Source: Heliocidaris erythrogramma
Lineage: Eukaryota > Echinodermata > Echinoidea > Camarodonta > Echinometridae
Direction of reading: 5' to 3'
Length of the DNA stretch: 64,000 bases
NCBI GenBank assembly: GCA_025617745.1
Contig: CM046855.1
Span: 47,471,813-47,535,812 of the forward strand
In this document: positions 32,901 through 44,900 of the stretch, piece by piece
How the letters are laid out: each line of letters opens with the position of its first letter
How positions within the stretch are numbered: the stretch's first letter is position 1
Program-made: the position numbers and the translations under genes
Notes under the pieces: model-generated
Database searches by the model: none
What the model was told of the DNA's origin: nothing
What the model saw: the letters and a program-made list of their open reading frames with translations, nothing else

Positions 32901-35900
32901 TGTAGACTAATACTATGGTACGTGCAGTTTCCCTACTATAAAAGTTCGAGTACGAACGGGACTATCAACCGTGAATGCAACTCGCAAATTGAAGCACAAT
33001 CACAAATGAAATTGGAAAGGAAACGTTTCCACCACTCTAAAAAAAATTGTTAAGAGATATCTTACATGGGTTCATATTCCATCAAAAGTTCCCCTAAGTA
33101 ATTTGCAAAGACAAAAAATACATATACAGCATGATGTCTTTGAAGAGGAAAATGAAAACAATTTGCATGCTGAAACATGTCCTTGACATGACCTATGACA
33201 TGACCTAGGAGGTCAATCTAACGCGCACGCCACATGCCCTATGGAAATCCATTGGGTTGACTGCCCATTCTCCATACATGTACAAAATACACACATCTCC
33301 GCAAAGGATCCTGCAAGGATAGGACCGTGCTGAAAGAGCGCGGAGATGGAGGGATGCCATCGATCTCCACGAGGGGTGTGCTATGTATGCATTACAGAGT
33401 GCTTACGTAGTGTTGTAACATCCATTACAATAGCTCATAGTACAGAAAATACATTTGTCTCTTTGATACTACCATGAAATAGACCCAGAAAGAAACTTGG
33501 GTATCTTTTGAGGCTGATTTCAGCACGTTAATCGAGCTTCATACGAGTACTTTGTCAACTTCAGAAGACCATACGAAGGCGTGTTTTTGATTATATTTAT
33601 GAGATATTTAGTTGTTAGTTCTGAATGATATATTTATGAATGAAAATATTTCAATACTTAAAAGATAATAATTGATAGAGATAGAGCACAGGCTAACTGT
33701 AGTCCCGTCCATTCCAACATGTGTGGTTTAGACCAGGGTTTTGGAGGCGGTTCATATTTTGGGTGAAAGTACTGCAGGCTTTATTCTGGAATATACGGTA
33801 TTTAAAGGGTTACTAAAATAAAAAATTAATTGCCCATTTTTCGTAGGAAGGAGTCATCAGGAGCCAAAATATATCTATCACACACTTCTTTATGCATTCA
33901 GTGGTATTTCATAATCATTTGAAAAGTACATTTTTGCTGAGTCATAAGCCCCGCCCCTAAAAAACCCATCGAAGCGACATCGTGATCTGTGACGTACGAA
34001 AAGTAAAGGAAAATATTCCACCCACCTGTATACCGTGTATGCCCGCAGGCCTGGCAGGCCCAGCCCGGTACGGCGCCGAGTGAGAGCATGATATTCACCG
34101 CATCGACCATTTGCATTGCATATTTTCGTGTTTAATTGCTCACAATAACGTTGATTTGAGGACACAGTTTCATCAATTATGCCGAATCGGTGTATAGTTG
34201 CGGGCTGTAGCAAGACCCCTAAAGATGATGTAAGGGGGTGTAAGCCTACATCTTTTTCCTAAAGATGAAAATCTACAGAAATTGTGGGTCGCAAAGGTAA
34301 AGCTCAAGCGGGTAGAGACTTGGATAAGACTTGGAGTCAAGTCTTCCAATCTGTTTTTCAACGACAGCAGCTGCAGCAGCTTCACCCGTAGACCGAAAAT
34401 TCTGTCTCTCGTTCGTTAGCTAAGACGAGCTAACGAACGAGAGACAGAATTTCCGGTCTACTTCACCCGTAACTCGAGGGAGCTCCAACGCATTGGATTT
34501 ACTTCACCCACGGCAGGGCTTGCCCTTAACATTTTTTTAAGGTGGCCAGCAGGGCCACTTGAGCATGAAATCCAGGTGGCCAAATGGATTTTCAGGTGGC
34601 CCAGATTTTTTTCAATTGAAAAATAATGTATCCTACGCTATACAAGTTAATAAAACACTTTTGTTACGTAATGTGTTTTGGAATCAGTTCATATATTTAA
34701 AGTTTTGAATTCCAATCGTTTACAATAAATCCATTATTTCAAAAAACCCCGAGTGCAACACAGACTCAGACTGATTGGGCATTCCAGTAAAGTGCTCACT
34801 GTAGCTGCCAACTTTTGAGGACCAAAAATATATATATTTGTGTGGTGGTGGGAGCGCGAAGTCCCTTCCGGCCGGAGTTCTAGATGCTCCCAGATGCAAT
34901 CTCAGCCTTATTTTGAAACCATTTATCAGGTTTTTGAACCCTAATATTATTATTACAAAAATAATTGTTCATTCTTTTGTTAGATAAGAAAAAGCTAGAA
35001 TGGTAGGGAATATTTTGCAGGTCTGAATGAAGACCCTATTTCCTTTACTTTAAAAACAGTTTTTGACACTTATTTGATCCCCCCAAAAGGGTTCCCGCTC
35101 AGGGCCCCTGATGGGGTCAAGGGGCAAAGCCTCTTTTAAAGGGCGAGTCAATTAGAATTACATTTCATGATAATATCAAAGTATTGTGTCAATATTGCTA
35201 GAAATCGCATATACTTTTTATTAAAAAGATCTGTGTACTTCTCTAAGCTTCGTTGAAATTGCCTAAATCGCACGTTTCTCAGCTAGTCTGCCACGCCCCT
35301 CGAAAAATAGGGCCCAGTCACGTGCCTTGTCAGGTGACCTGTGACGTACCATCGGGAACGTCTAGCTAGCAGACGACGCTTGTCTGTGTATATCCAGTGC
35401 AGGGAATTTTGGATAGGCATGATAGGAGTGCATATCTCAAGAAAATGCCGCGGAGATGTGTTGTTGCTGGGTGCAGCAAAGGCACCAGCGGTGGTGTCAG
35501 TCTGCACACCTTTCCTAAAGGTGATGCAACTCGAAAAATTTGGATTTCAACGATCAAGCTGACGCGAGCTAGCTCAGTGGGATGGCCCTTCCGCTCACAG
35601 TACTGTATGCAGTGACCACTTCAGGGAGGAGGACTTCGATAGTCAGGCCCTCAGGCCAGGGGCTGTATGACCAGCTAGGATTTGCGCCCAAGAATAAAAT
35701 GCTGCGGCCGACAGCTATCCCTGTCATCAGACTGGGAACTGAGGGCTGTGGAACTGGAAGCCAAACACAGGGAGCTAAAAAAACAAGAGTCGGTCTGCAG
35801 TTCTGCTGGAGTCACTGGAGAAAAAGAGGGTAGGTCTACCGTACCGTACCGTAGAGCCCGGGGGGGGGGGGGGGGTACTCAACCTGTTTTTGGATGTGGG

Positions 35901-38900
35901 TGTGCCGCTGCCAATCTCAAAACAGGGGGCTAAGGAGCTAAATGGTTAATTGAGGAAGCTCATATTTGAGGGTCTAAGGAGAGAACGGGCTCATGGGCAG
36001 AGCTAATTTTAGCTGCTCGCGATCTCACTACTCTGGTACACATACGGTGCATGAACTGAGTCAGCGGTCGCAGCGCTGTTTTTAACGCTGTACATGCCGC
36101 GCCACTGCACTGGCTCGCTGTCGCATGCAGATTGATCTCGCTGAGCCGCCGCTAGCACTAGTAATACCGCGTTCAGTTAGGGGGCACTAGGTCGCCCAGC
36201 TCCCCGCTGCGCTGGCCTGGGAGGCTAGGGAGCGACCGTTCCCGGACAATGGGCTGTGCGCATTGTTTTCTCATATTCCAGGGAGCGAGTCGGAAGCCAA
36301 TCGAGGTGCGGTTAGTGAAAATCTGAAAATCGCATATCATGGGAGCGACCCGAGAAGGTTGAAAATAGGGGACGTCACAGCGGCACATACATGTGTAACA
36401 TATGTATGTGAGTGCCCCCCCCGGAGGCAGCTAGCTTGCAGCACACGATTTTGCTGTAATTGTTGTAATATATTGAGACTTTAATCCAGTCTTTCAGTGT
36501 ACTTGGTTGTTATCATAAGCACGCACACAAAGATTCGCAAGGTACGGTCAGCAGTAAAGCGACTGTCCACACGTCTACTTGTCTGTAAAATATTACGTTT
36601 TTCCAAAACATAAACCTAATCCAAAAGAGGAATTATCATGGGTAAAGTGTTTGAAAAAATGCCAGACTTGTCATTTGACCTCTACTAAAATGTCTAAACA
36701 ACCTATTCAAATCCTTTTGGGGGACTTAAAGATTGTCGAAATTGTATAAATAGTGATATGAAAATGGATAAATTATCATTCATTTACATTGCCAACATAT
36801 TAGTCAACCTTAGTGGCTTCGCGGGGGACTTCCCGATGCTACGTCAAATCGCTCTAGCCAATCAGCTGTCAATTTTTGTGGGCGTTCCCAAATTAGTGAG
36901 TTTTTTGACCAATTTCTTGTTACTGGGCAATTTTTTTTCTCTAAAAATGTCAGAATTGTGTCATTGGACCTATGTACTACATTTTTAGCCCCAATGTTGA
37001 TTCTAATTGACTCGCCCTTTAAGGGTAACTTCAGGCACGAAGCCCCCAGAAGCTGGTACGTTTTCTTGTTCTTCAGAGGGCTAAAATCATAAATCTACAG
37101 TACATTATAAAGAAATATTGACATGATTAACTTAATATTTTAGCCAATTGATCTGCTTTTTAGCACACCACATGCAAATCACCTTGCCCAGTTGCCTTAT
37201 CTTCTAGTTCTGAGTAAGATCTAAACTAGGAACCAGATTTTTTTTTTGAAGGAAAATTACTTTATCTTAATTCTATAACATTCCAGGAATTCCCTGATCG
37301 TATGTAGTCAACCACAGCTAAATTCAAACACCCCAAGATAAAGTTACAGAGTAGAAAACAAACCACAAAAGCCTGGTCATGAAGAACGATTCACGATGTG
37401 CACGCAGCGTACCCAGCACACAACTAATAATCTAGGCCGCTGGTGCTGGGGAAGAACATCTCCCATTCCTGCTGGAAAGTAAATTTCAGCAGGGATTTTT
37501 CAAGAGAATATATCAACAATTTAACCAACAAGTTAGGCATTCTCTCTCACCTGAATCATGAAAAATAGCGATGATATTCCATTTGGACTCATTTGTGAAT
37601 CATTTCTCAGAGGACAAATGACGGTTATTAGGGACTGTGATTTCCCTATCTCGCGATAGCAAAATCGTGCACTGCCATCATACATAAACATGGACTCACT
37701 GCACAGTACGTTATCTTGTCGATGTACACTGTTTGTTCTCACGCAGTGCTTCGTATACATTGTACATGTAAGCACAAACAGTGCACATACACAAGATAAG
37801 GTAGTTGTAGATTATCCACGTAGTATAAGTTCAAAACGCATTACTTGCTTATTTTTTCGGTGGCCAGCCGGGCCACCAATCCGGCAGTTTCGGGTGGCCC
37901 GACGCCGTTTCAGGTGGCATTTGGCACCGGGCCACCGCTAAAGTCGAGCCCTGCACGGCCCTTCACCGTATTCTGCGAGGGGTTCAAACATATAATATGG
38001 TCGAATTTCCCCTTGCCACTCGAGCTTCTTTGCCTTCGGGGTCTGATAAATCATCTGATAAATCAGAGTTCGTATCTGCATGGCTCAGAAAAGTCCTCCA
38101 ACTCGGATTGCAGGCACTTTTCCTCTCTCTATATAAGTTACTCGAATTCAGCCAAAATCTAAGTCAGTACTACCGTACTATGTAAAGCGAAGTAAAAAAA
38201 AAAAAAGCCGTAAGTGAAATAAACAAAACAAAAGCGTTCATCAGTCGCTATGTACGAGGGGAACATAGTCACTGCCGTACTAAAGATGTGTAGGACATTG
38301 TACATACAGACGCATAAAACGGCTGTGCACGCGTTTAAGACCAATGCAAAACTTTCGTTCGGCAAGCTCAGATGGATAAGAACATTGTTCAAAAGAAAAG
38401 CTAAAAAACAAAACAAGAGCTGTATATTTGGGCAAAAGCGTTTTCTGATCTTGTAGAAAATATATTGCTAATGATTATTCACTCCTAAGATTATATTGAT
38501 TAATTTCCTTTTTTGATAAATTGTCCGTTGAACAGAGGGGTCAAATACCGCATTCTGTGTACAATATTATATGCTGCAGCCTGCAGATCTTGTGCCTCTT
38601 ACTCTTCATACGTCACTTGGGGGTTAGCCAATCAGCTCACGAGTTTTAAGGAACGGTACCTCTGCTTTTCCCCCTTTTTCGCCAAAACGAGACATAATTT
38701 GGACAATCGATTGGCAGATTCGTGATTAGAAGGGAAAAATACATGGAAAGAGCACCCATTTTCTTTCTAATTTAGTCAACCTTTAAAATCTTTATCTTAT
38801 TTTTCCCTCATACATACACGCGATAAAAAATATGTAGCATTTTTGGCATTGTTTGTTCTTAGTGGTCAATATGAAGTTGGTGTGGTCTAAACCTAGACTG

Positions 38901-41900
38901 AAAAATCTGTCTGGAGGAGCAAAAAAAGGTGAGGTACCCGGTACATGTACCTCACCCAAAGCTTTACTAAATATTAAAAATTTGTAAATGAAAAAAAAAT
39001 ATACAGTGTCATGATCATTATATGCTTAATGTAGTGTCTGATTTTTTAAATATTCCAAGATTTAAAGGAATTATAGAATCCAACCTGTTTTTCCCTTTTG
39101 TCAACAGGGTTGAAAAAAATAGGATAATAGGATTGGGGGGGGGGGGGGGGGAGTTGCATTTCCGGACACTTAACAAGTAACACTAAAACCAGTGAATATT
39201 TGGAATTCACATGATTTTCAAGCTATCCTGTGAAAGATATGTGACGATTTGCATGAAAATTTGTTTGATTTACTGTTTAAAAACGACCTGTCCGGATTAC
39301 AACGTCTGGGTATACATATATCTCAAACGATCTTTCCTCCAATGTTGAAGCACTACTGTGCTGCGGAATGGTGATTGGCTCCGATACATATGCACTCCGG
39401 TTTTCGAGAGACCAGCACTGAGAAAAGAATTTTTTAGTCTATTTCCAATGCAGTACATTGTGCTCTTCATGAATAAAAGCAATCTAATTGTAGCTAATCA
39501 TTAAAGTCTCTAAATTGGCAACACGGTGTAAAATACCTGACTATTTTCGTGTACATGTACAACTTTTGCAATTTTCATTTACATTGATTCCTTTTAATAT
39601 TCATTTTGATTTTTTTACTTCTTCCTGGAAATGTGATTGACTTCCTCGGTTTTACGATCCGCCATACGTTTGACTGCGCATGCAGTGAGGTTTATCGTGG
39701 ACAGTGTGTTCATGCTTGTAATGTATAAAAAAGAACATACACTGTATCAGAGAAATGGACATCACTGCAAAATAAATGTTTATGGTTATGTCATTATTGC
39801 AAGTGTGTCTTTTAGGGAAGTTTAAACCAGTTCAAACGCCACATTCCGAACTTGAAAGGGTATCTCATGAAGGCCTGTTTATAGGAAAGCTTCATCAAAG
39901 TGTATGCATGTTACGTATCAGTATTGTAACAGGTGCATAATACAGGTGTTGAAGTACCCATTTGATACTATTAAGATTGAGCTTCAAAAAATTTGATAGA
40001 TGAAATTCTCCATGTATTGTAATTTACTCTAAAAAACATTGATGAATAAATTAATATTTTTGCAAGTACTTGAAAATAGGGTAATCTGTCAATACCTGGC
40101 ATACCTGAAAGAGCAGGGCCCTGTTTCATAAAACTCGTCATTAGTGACAAGTTGCACTATAACTATTCTACTGTCACTGAAATCCTTGCATCTGATTGGT
40201 TGAGAGCAAATATGTCGGTAAAAATCACTGACAAGACACTCGATGAAACACCCCTCTGGATTCACATTTCATCATGAGTCGTTATATAATGGAAGGGTCT
40301 GACTCAGATTTGAATCCTACATTTAGTTTATTATTATATTATTATCTTATGATCATATTATATGTAAATTTATAATATACAAAACATGTTTATGAGTGCA
40401 ATGGACAGAATATTTCATGAGGTGAAGGATGAAATGATCCATTCAACAAGGCGGAGCCGAGTTGAATGGATCATTTCATCTTTCACCGAATGATACATGT
40501 ATATTCTGTCCATTGCACGAATGAAAAAAACATTCATTATTTGTTTTATATGACACCTAGAATCTATCCTTCTCATTTGACATTTTATGAATTAAGAAAC
40601 AAGAGTGAAGGGACTTACATTTTGTTGCTGAGCGCGCGGCCGTGGCAGTCCGTCAATGTACTTGATAGTCGCATGCGCGTTGCAAAGGCAAGTCGTTTTT
40701 GCTTATGTAGACGTGTTAGTGGTCGCGAGTGCAATGGACAATTTCGTATGGATCCAAAATTGCACGGTGAATGGATCAAATTTGCACGATTGATGACGTA
40801 ATTGTTAAATGGGACAAATGATCAACATCAAACAACCAGTCAAACGGCAAGGATCTAATTAGGTGACATATAAAGTTCACTATTGCACTTGATTTGTACA
40901 TGATGGAGGCCTATAATATTGAGCAAAAATATGGATGTACAACATTGTTTGCCCGAAGGTGCCATACAGTTTACCAAAAAATCATTCATACCCCCTGTAA
41001 TTTTGAAGTATTTTGTGTGTTTTCTTAAGAATGAATTATGAAAGGTGGACTAGTGGAATCTGAGCATTGGTTGAAAACTTAATTGTTAGCTGTAGGTGAA
41101 CAATGATGGTGGTTTCACCTCATGTATAACAATGAAAATGCTGATATTCATTTCTTGGAAATTTTTCGAAGTGTTCATATCCTGGTCCAGGCATGGCATT
41201 GAGGCATTTTTTTTTCTTTAAATGCACATTTTTCAGACATTCCTAAGATTCTGTACGGTACATGTTTTGCAACTCTTCATGCAAAAAAGGTGAATACATT
41301 TTGTAAATTGTTTGTTGCATGCTCAAGTAACAATGACATTAACAAGGACAAACCAATTTTCACAAAACAAAATTGAAAAATAAATTGGTAAGAGTATGAA
41401 TGATTTTGTTTTTAACTCTCCTGTAAGTACAAAAATCTTTTTGCGTTCCTTGATACTTCCTATTTTATAATCCTGGTATACATGTAATAAATTATGTAGG
41501 CTGGGTATAATGTGTTACAGCACACTTGTATGGCCATTTTAATAAAGTAAGCTAACATGCTGAGGCGGACACCTTGTCAATACAATGTTCTTAATATTAT
41601 GAATGTATAGCTTCGAAGGACACACTCTGAAGGTTATCAGACTGTAATTTTCAATTGAATAGCCCATTCCAGGTGCGGGGGCAATTTCTTATACTAAAGT
41701 ACACAGAAACCAGCAGCCAGCTTGTCATTTCATCATCTTTGTGTGTATCATAGCAAGTCAGTAGAGAAAGCCATTAATCACATCATACACACAACCTCAG
41801 TCACCTCAGAAAGCATAGGGGGTACACAATTCCATTCATAAAAATTGTATTGAGAGAAGACATGTATGTGCTTTGCAATGTGTTATGAAGTGTGTGTCTG

Positions 41901-44900
41901 CTCGACTTCACGGCAGAACAGTGCTGGGGAATACATTTCTTCACAGTTATTCAGACATAATACTGCTACAATTGTTAAGAAGTACATTGTAGAACCTTGT
42001 AGAACCTTGGGTTGCCTCGCCTCTCAAGTCCCCAGTGCATTTGATGCATTTCTATTACATATGAATATATCATGAATTATGAGTGAGACAGTGAAACTAT
42101 TTCACAGGCTTCCATCTCACGAATGAGAAACATTCCATATACTTCACTGTTTATCCTCATTATTATAGATAAGAATGGAATTTCATTACAATTTTAGGTG
42201 AAAATTTGCTCATTGCTCATTAATCAAAATTGTTATTACAAAAAGAAAAAGTATGATTGCTTGAACATACATGTACATACATTTTTTGGTGTATATATGA
42301 ACAACTGTGTAGCATATTATTTTAATAGATTTGAAAGTTTCAAGATGTTGGCCTTACAATATAGGCCTACATCATTTTAGTTCTGTTTGCATGTGCATGT
42401 GCTTCTTAATATTATTGAGAATAGGATTACATTTTCCTTTTAGATATCGTCTGTTTGGAGCCAGAAGGGCGTTAACTCATATACTTTAACACAGAGTTAA
42501 CGCCCTTCTGGCTCTCAACAGACGATATATATATAAGTATATACTACATGTATGAAAAATAAAATTAATTCTTTTGTCTACATTTTGATGTTTTATCTAT
42601 TATCTCTTGTTTTGTATTTACAGGCAGCCATGAAAAGATTGAATTGCAGAAAGAGCATGTATGGATCCTCTATAATTACACACAAGCATTTCTTCACAGG
42701 TATGTTTCTTCTTAATTTCTTTCATTAATCGACAAGATCAAATTTGAAATGGCATGTGTGTCATGGTTGTTACATTTATTTATTTGTTTATTGATCTTTA
42801 TATATGGAGGTGATTTCATGTAGTGTAATGCAGTGTTGTATAAAGTCTTCAGACCAGGTCTCGGTCTTGGTCCTCGTTGTTATAGGGTCCTGGTCTAGGA
42901 CCTAGAAGTCTCTGTCTCAATCTCAATCACAGTTTCGGAGCTCAAGGTCGCCGTCTCGAACTTCAAGGTCTTGAGAAAACCGAGACATCTTGAGACCTCT
43001 CGAGACCCGACTACAAAAACTCTGAAGTTTGGAGAGATTTTCATCCAGTAATCAAATAGGAGCAATTTCAAGATATTTGAGCCTGATCGGTTAAGAGTAG
43101 GCAATTTGTCTGTCCGTGACATTGAATATTTTATAGATTATAATTTTAGTACACAAACATGGCAACCAAATTTTATCAAATTTCCACTCCTTCAGTGATG
43201 CCCTTCACAACTGAAACATAAATAGCGCTCTTCAATTGAATACTTATTTTTTACAGGCCTTCAAACTTTCAAAATTTGTCAAATGTCCGTTTGTGACTAC
43301 GCGATCAGGCTCATTTCTAACTAGCTCACAATTTTTATTAAGGGTATCTGCTAAAGTTTGTTAGGTTTTATTGTCCATTAAACTTAAAAAGGTCTTGGTC
43401 TCGGTCTTGGTCCCAGTCACTGTCTTGATCTCTAAAGATTTTGGTCTCGGACCTTGAGGTCCCGGTCTCGGTCTCAGTCTTGGACCTCCAGGTCTCAATT
43501 ACACCACTGATGTAATGATTATTTTAGAATCAAATATGCAATTAGAAACAGAAAGAACTTATATTATTGTTGATGGATTATTACTATCATTTGCAAAAGT
43601 TTAAAACCACCTCAGGATTTGTGGGTATTTCAATAATTTGGAATACTTTCTTTTGTCTCATTGAATGATTACATAACATGTTTCCTACAGTGATCAGTAG
43701 CACAAGAGTAATGGTATAAGCCTATATTACAAGTATGATACATAGGTTATGCCATGAAAATAATTGTATGTCTGAAAAAGAAGTTTTTAATTTTTGTTTC
43801 TTTCTTTGACATTGCATTTTGGAATAGTGGTCTTAAACTTTTGCAAATGATGGTACATCTCTCTCTCTCTTTTTTTTATTTTTATTTTTATTTTTTTTTA
43901 GGGGTGGTTGGGGTTTACCATGATAATATCAAGGCTAGAGAGGAAAAGGGTTCATTTCCGAAGTATATAATTTGTCATGTAGTATATTGTTCATAGCAGT
44001 TAAAAGATATACAGCAGAGCCCTGTAAGCAATTTAGTTCTGGGATGCTCCAAAAGTGTTCTGAAAAAATACAAACGAACCCTGATAGATGTATAATCAAG
44101 ACTATCAAGTACATGAAAATTGCTGCAATGGAATCTCACTGTAACTATCGGTTTATCAAATCCCAAAAGAGCTCCCATTAAATAAAAAAGAGAAAATTTT
44201 TTCACATTGGCTGTCATTATGGACCTTGCACATTGTATGTTCAAAAGGAAATCCAAATTCAGACACGAAAAGTAATAGCATTGTTGAAAGATCACCATGC
44301 CTCCTGTAGCCAAATACATAGAAAGCTATTTAAAGCTGTATCAACAAGAACAAGATGCTCATGATACAGGATTAAGAAAGGGTGTCAGGGGCTTAATTCT
44401 TTTGCATCATCATTATTAGCGTGGTGCAGACATGAAGCATTAAGGAAGCTTTCCTGCAAAACAACATATCCGTTGATGCCTGGAATGGTTTTTCATTTCG
44501 TTAGAAAAAATTGACTTCCTGTCAGTAACTTTGATTTCCTGTCTGGAGAATTGTGCAATGTTACTTATTTCACAACCTTGAACGAATGTTTACCTGTAGA
44601 GATATGTACATTTGTAAATAGTACATTGTAGCTGTGTTTGCATGAAACCGTCATTTTAAACTTTTAAGCTATTGAATCGTTGAAGCCCAAAACAACTCCT
44701 CAAAGTTTTAAACTGCAAGCCAAGCAAGCAGTCATCATTGTGGAAACCTCAATGTTAACTGTCTGCATTGCACTTATCGTAGGATCACTTGTGGTTTAAG
44801 CTTAAACATTAAGTTTCTGAAACCATGAGAAAGACCGCACAGTCCTTAAAACTACAAGATAACCTCAGAGTTTAAAACAGTGAGCTAAACTTACACTCCT

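Larger units (their letters stand above)
34514..37953. mobile_element. hAT-like element nested in the outer element
   Basis: CAGGGCTTG at the left and GAGCCCTG at the right are inverted ends flanked by CACGG on both sides. Next to both ends are GGTGGCC...GGGCCAC repeats (34541-34610 and 37859-37940) in opposite orientation. hAT elements have CAG.G ends and 8-bp duplications; only 5 bp match here. It is itself split by 35140-37018. Confidence 0.6.
33806..38782. mobile_element. Outer TTAA-flanked element, Kolobok-like, with nested insertions
   Basis: TTAA (33802-33805) precedes AGGGTTACTAAAATAAAAA. At the far end, AATTTAGTCAACCT is followed by TTAA (38783-38786). The ends are imperfect inverted partners (AGGGTTACTAAAAT against AGGTTGACTAAATT). 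It carries a THAP relic at 34179. TTAA sites plus THAP proteins are described for the Kolobok superfamily; the assignment is inferred. Two other elements lie within it. Confidence 0.6.

Noticed and set aside
40466-40801. 111-residue plus-strand ORF
   Set aside because: Begins inside a palindromic element and covers repeated CAATGGAC fragments; no protein family match.
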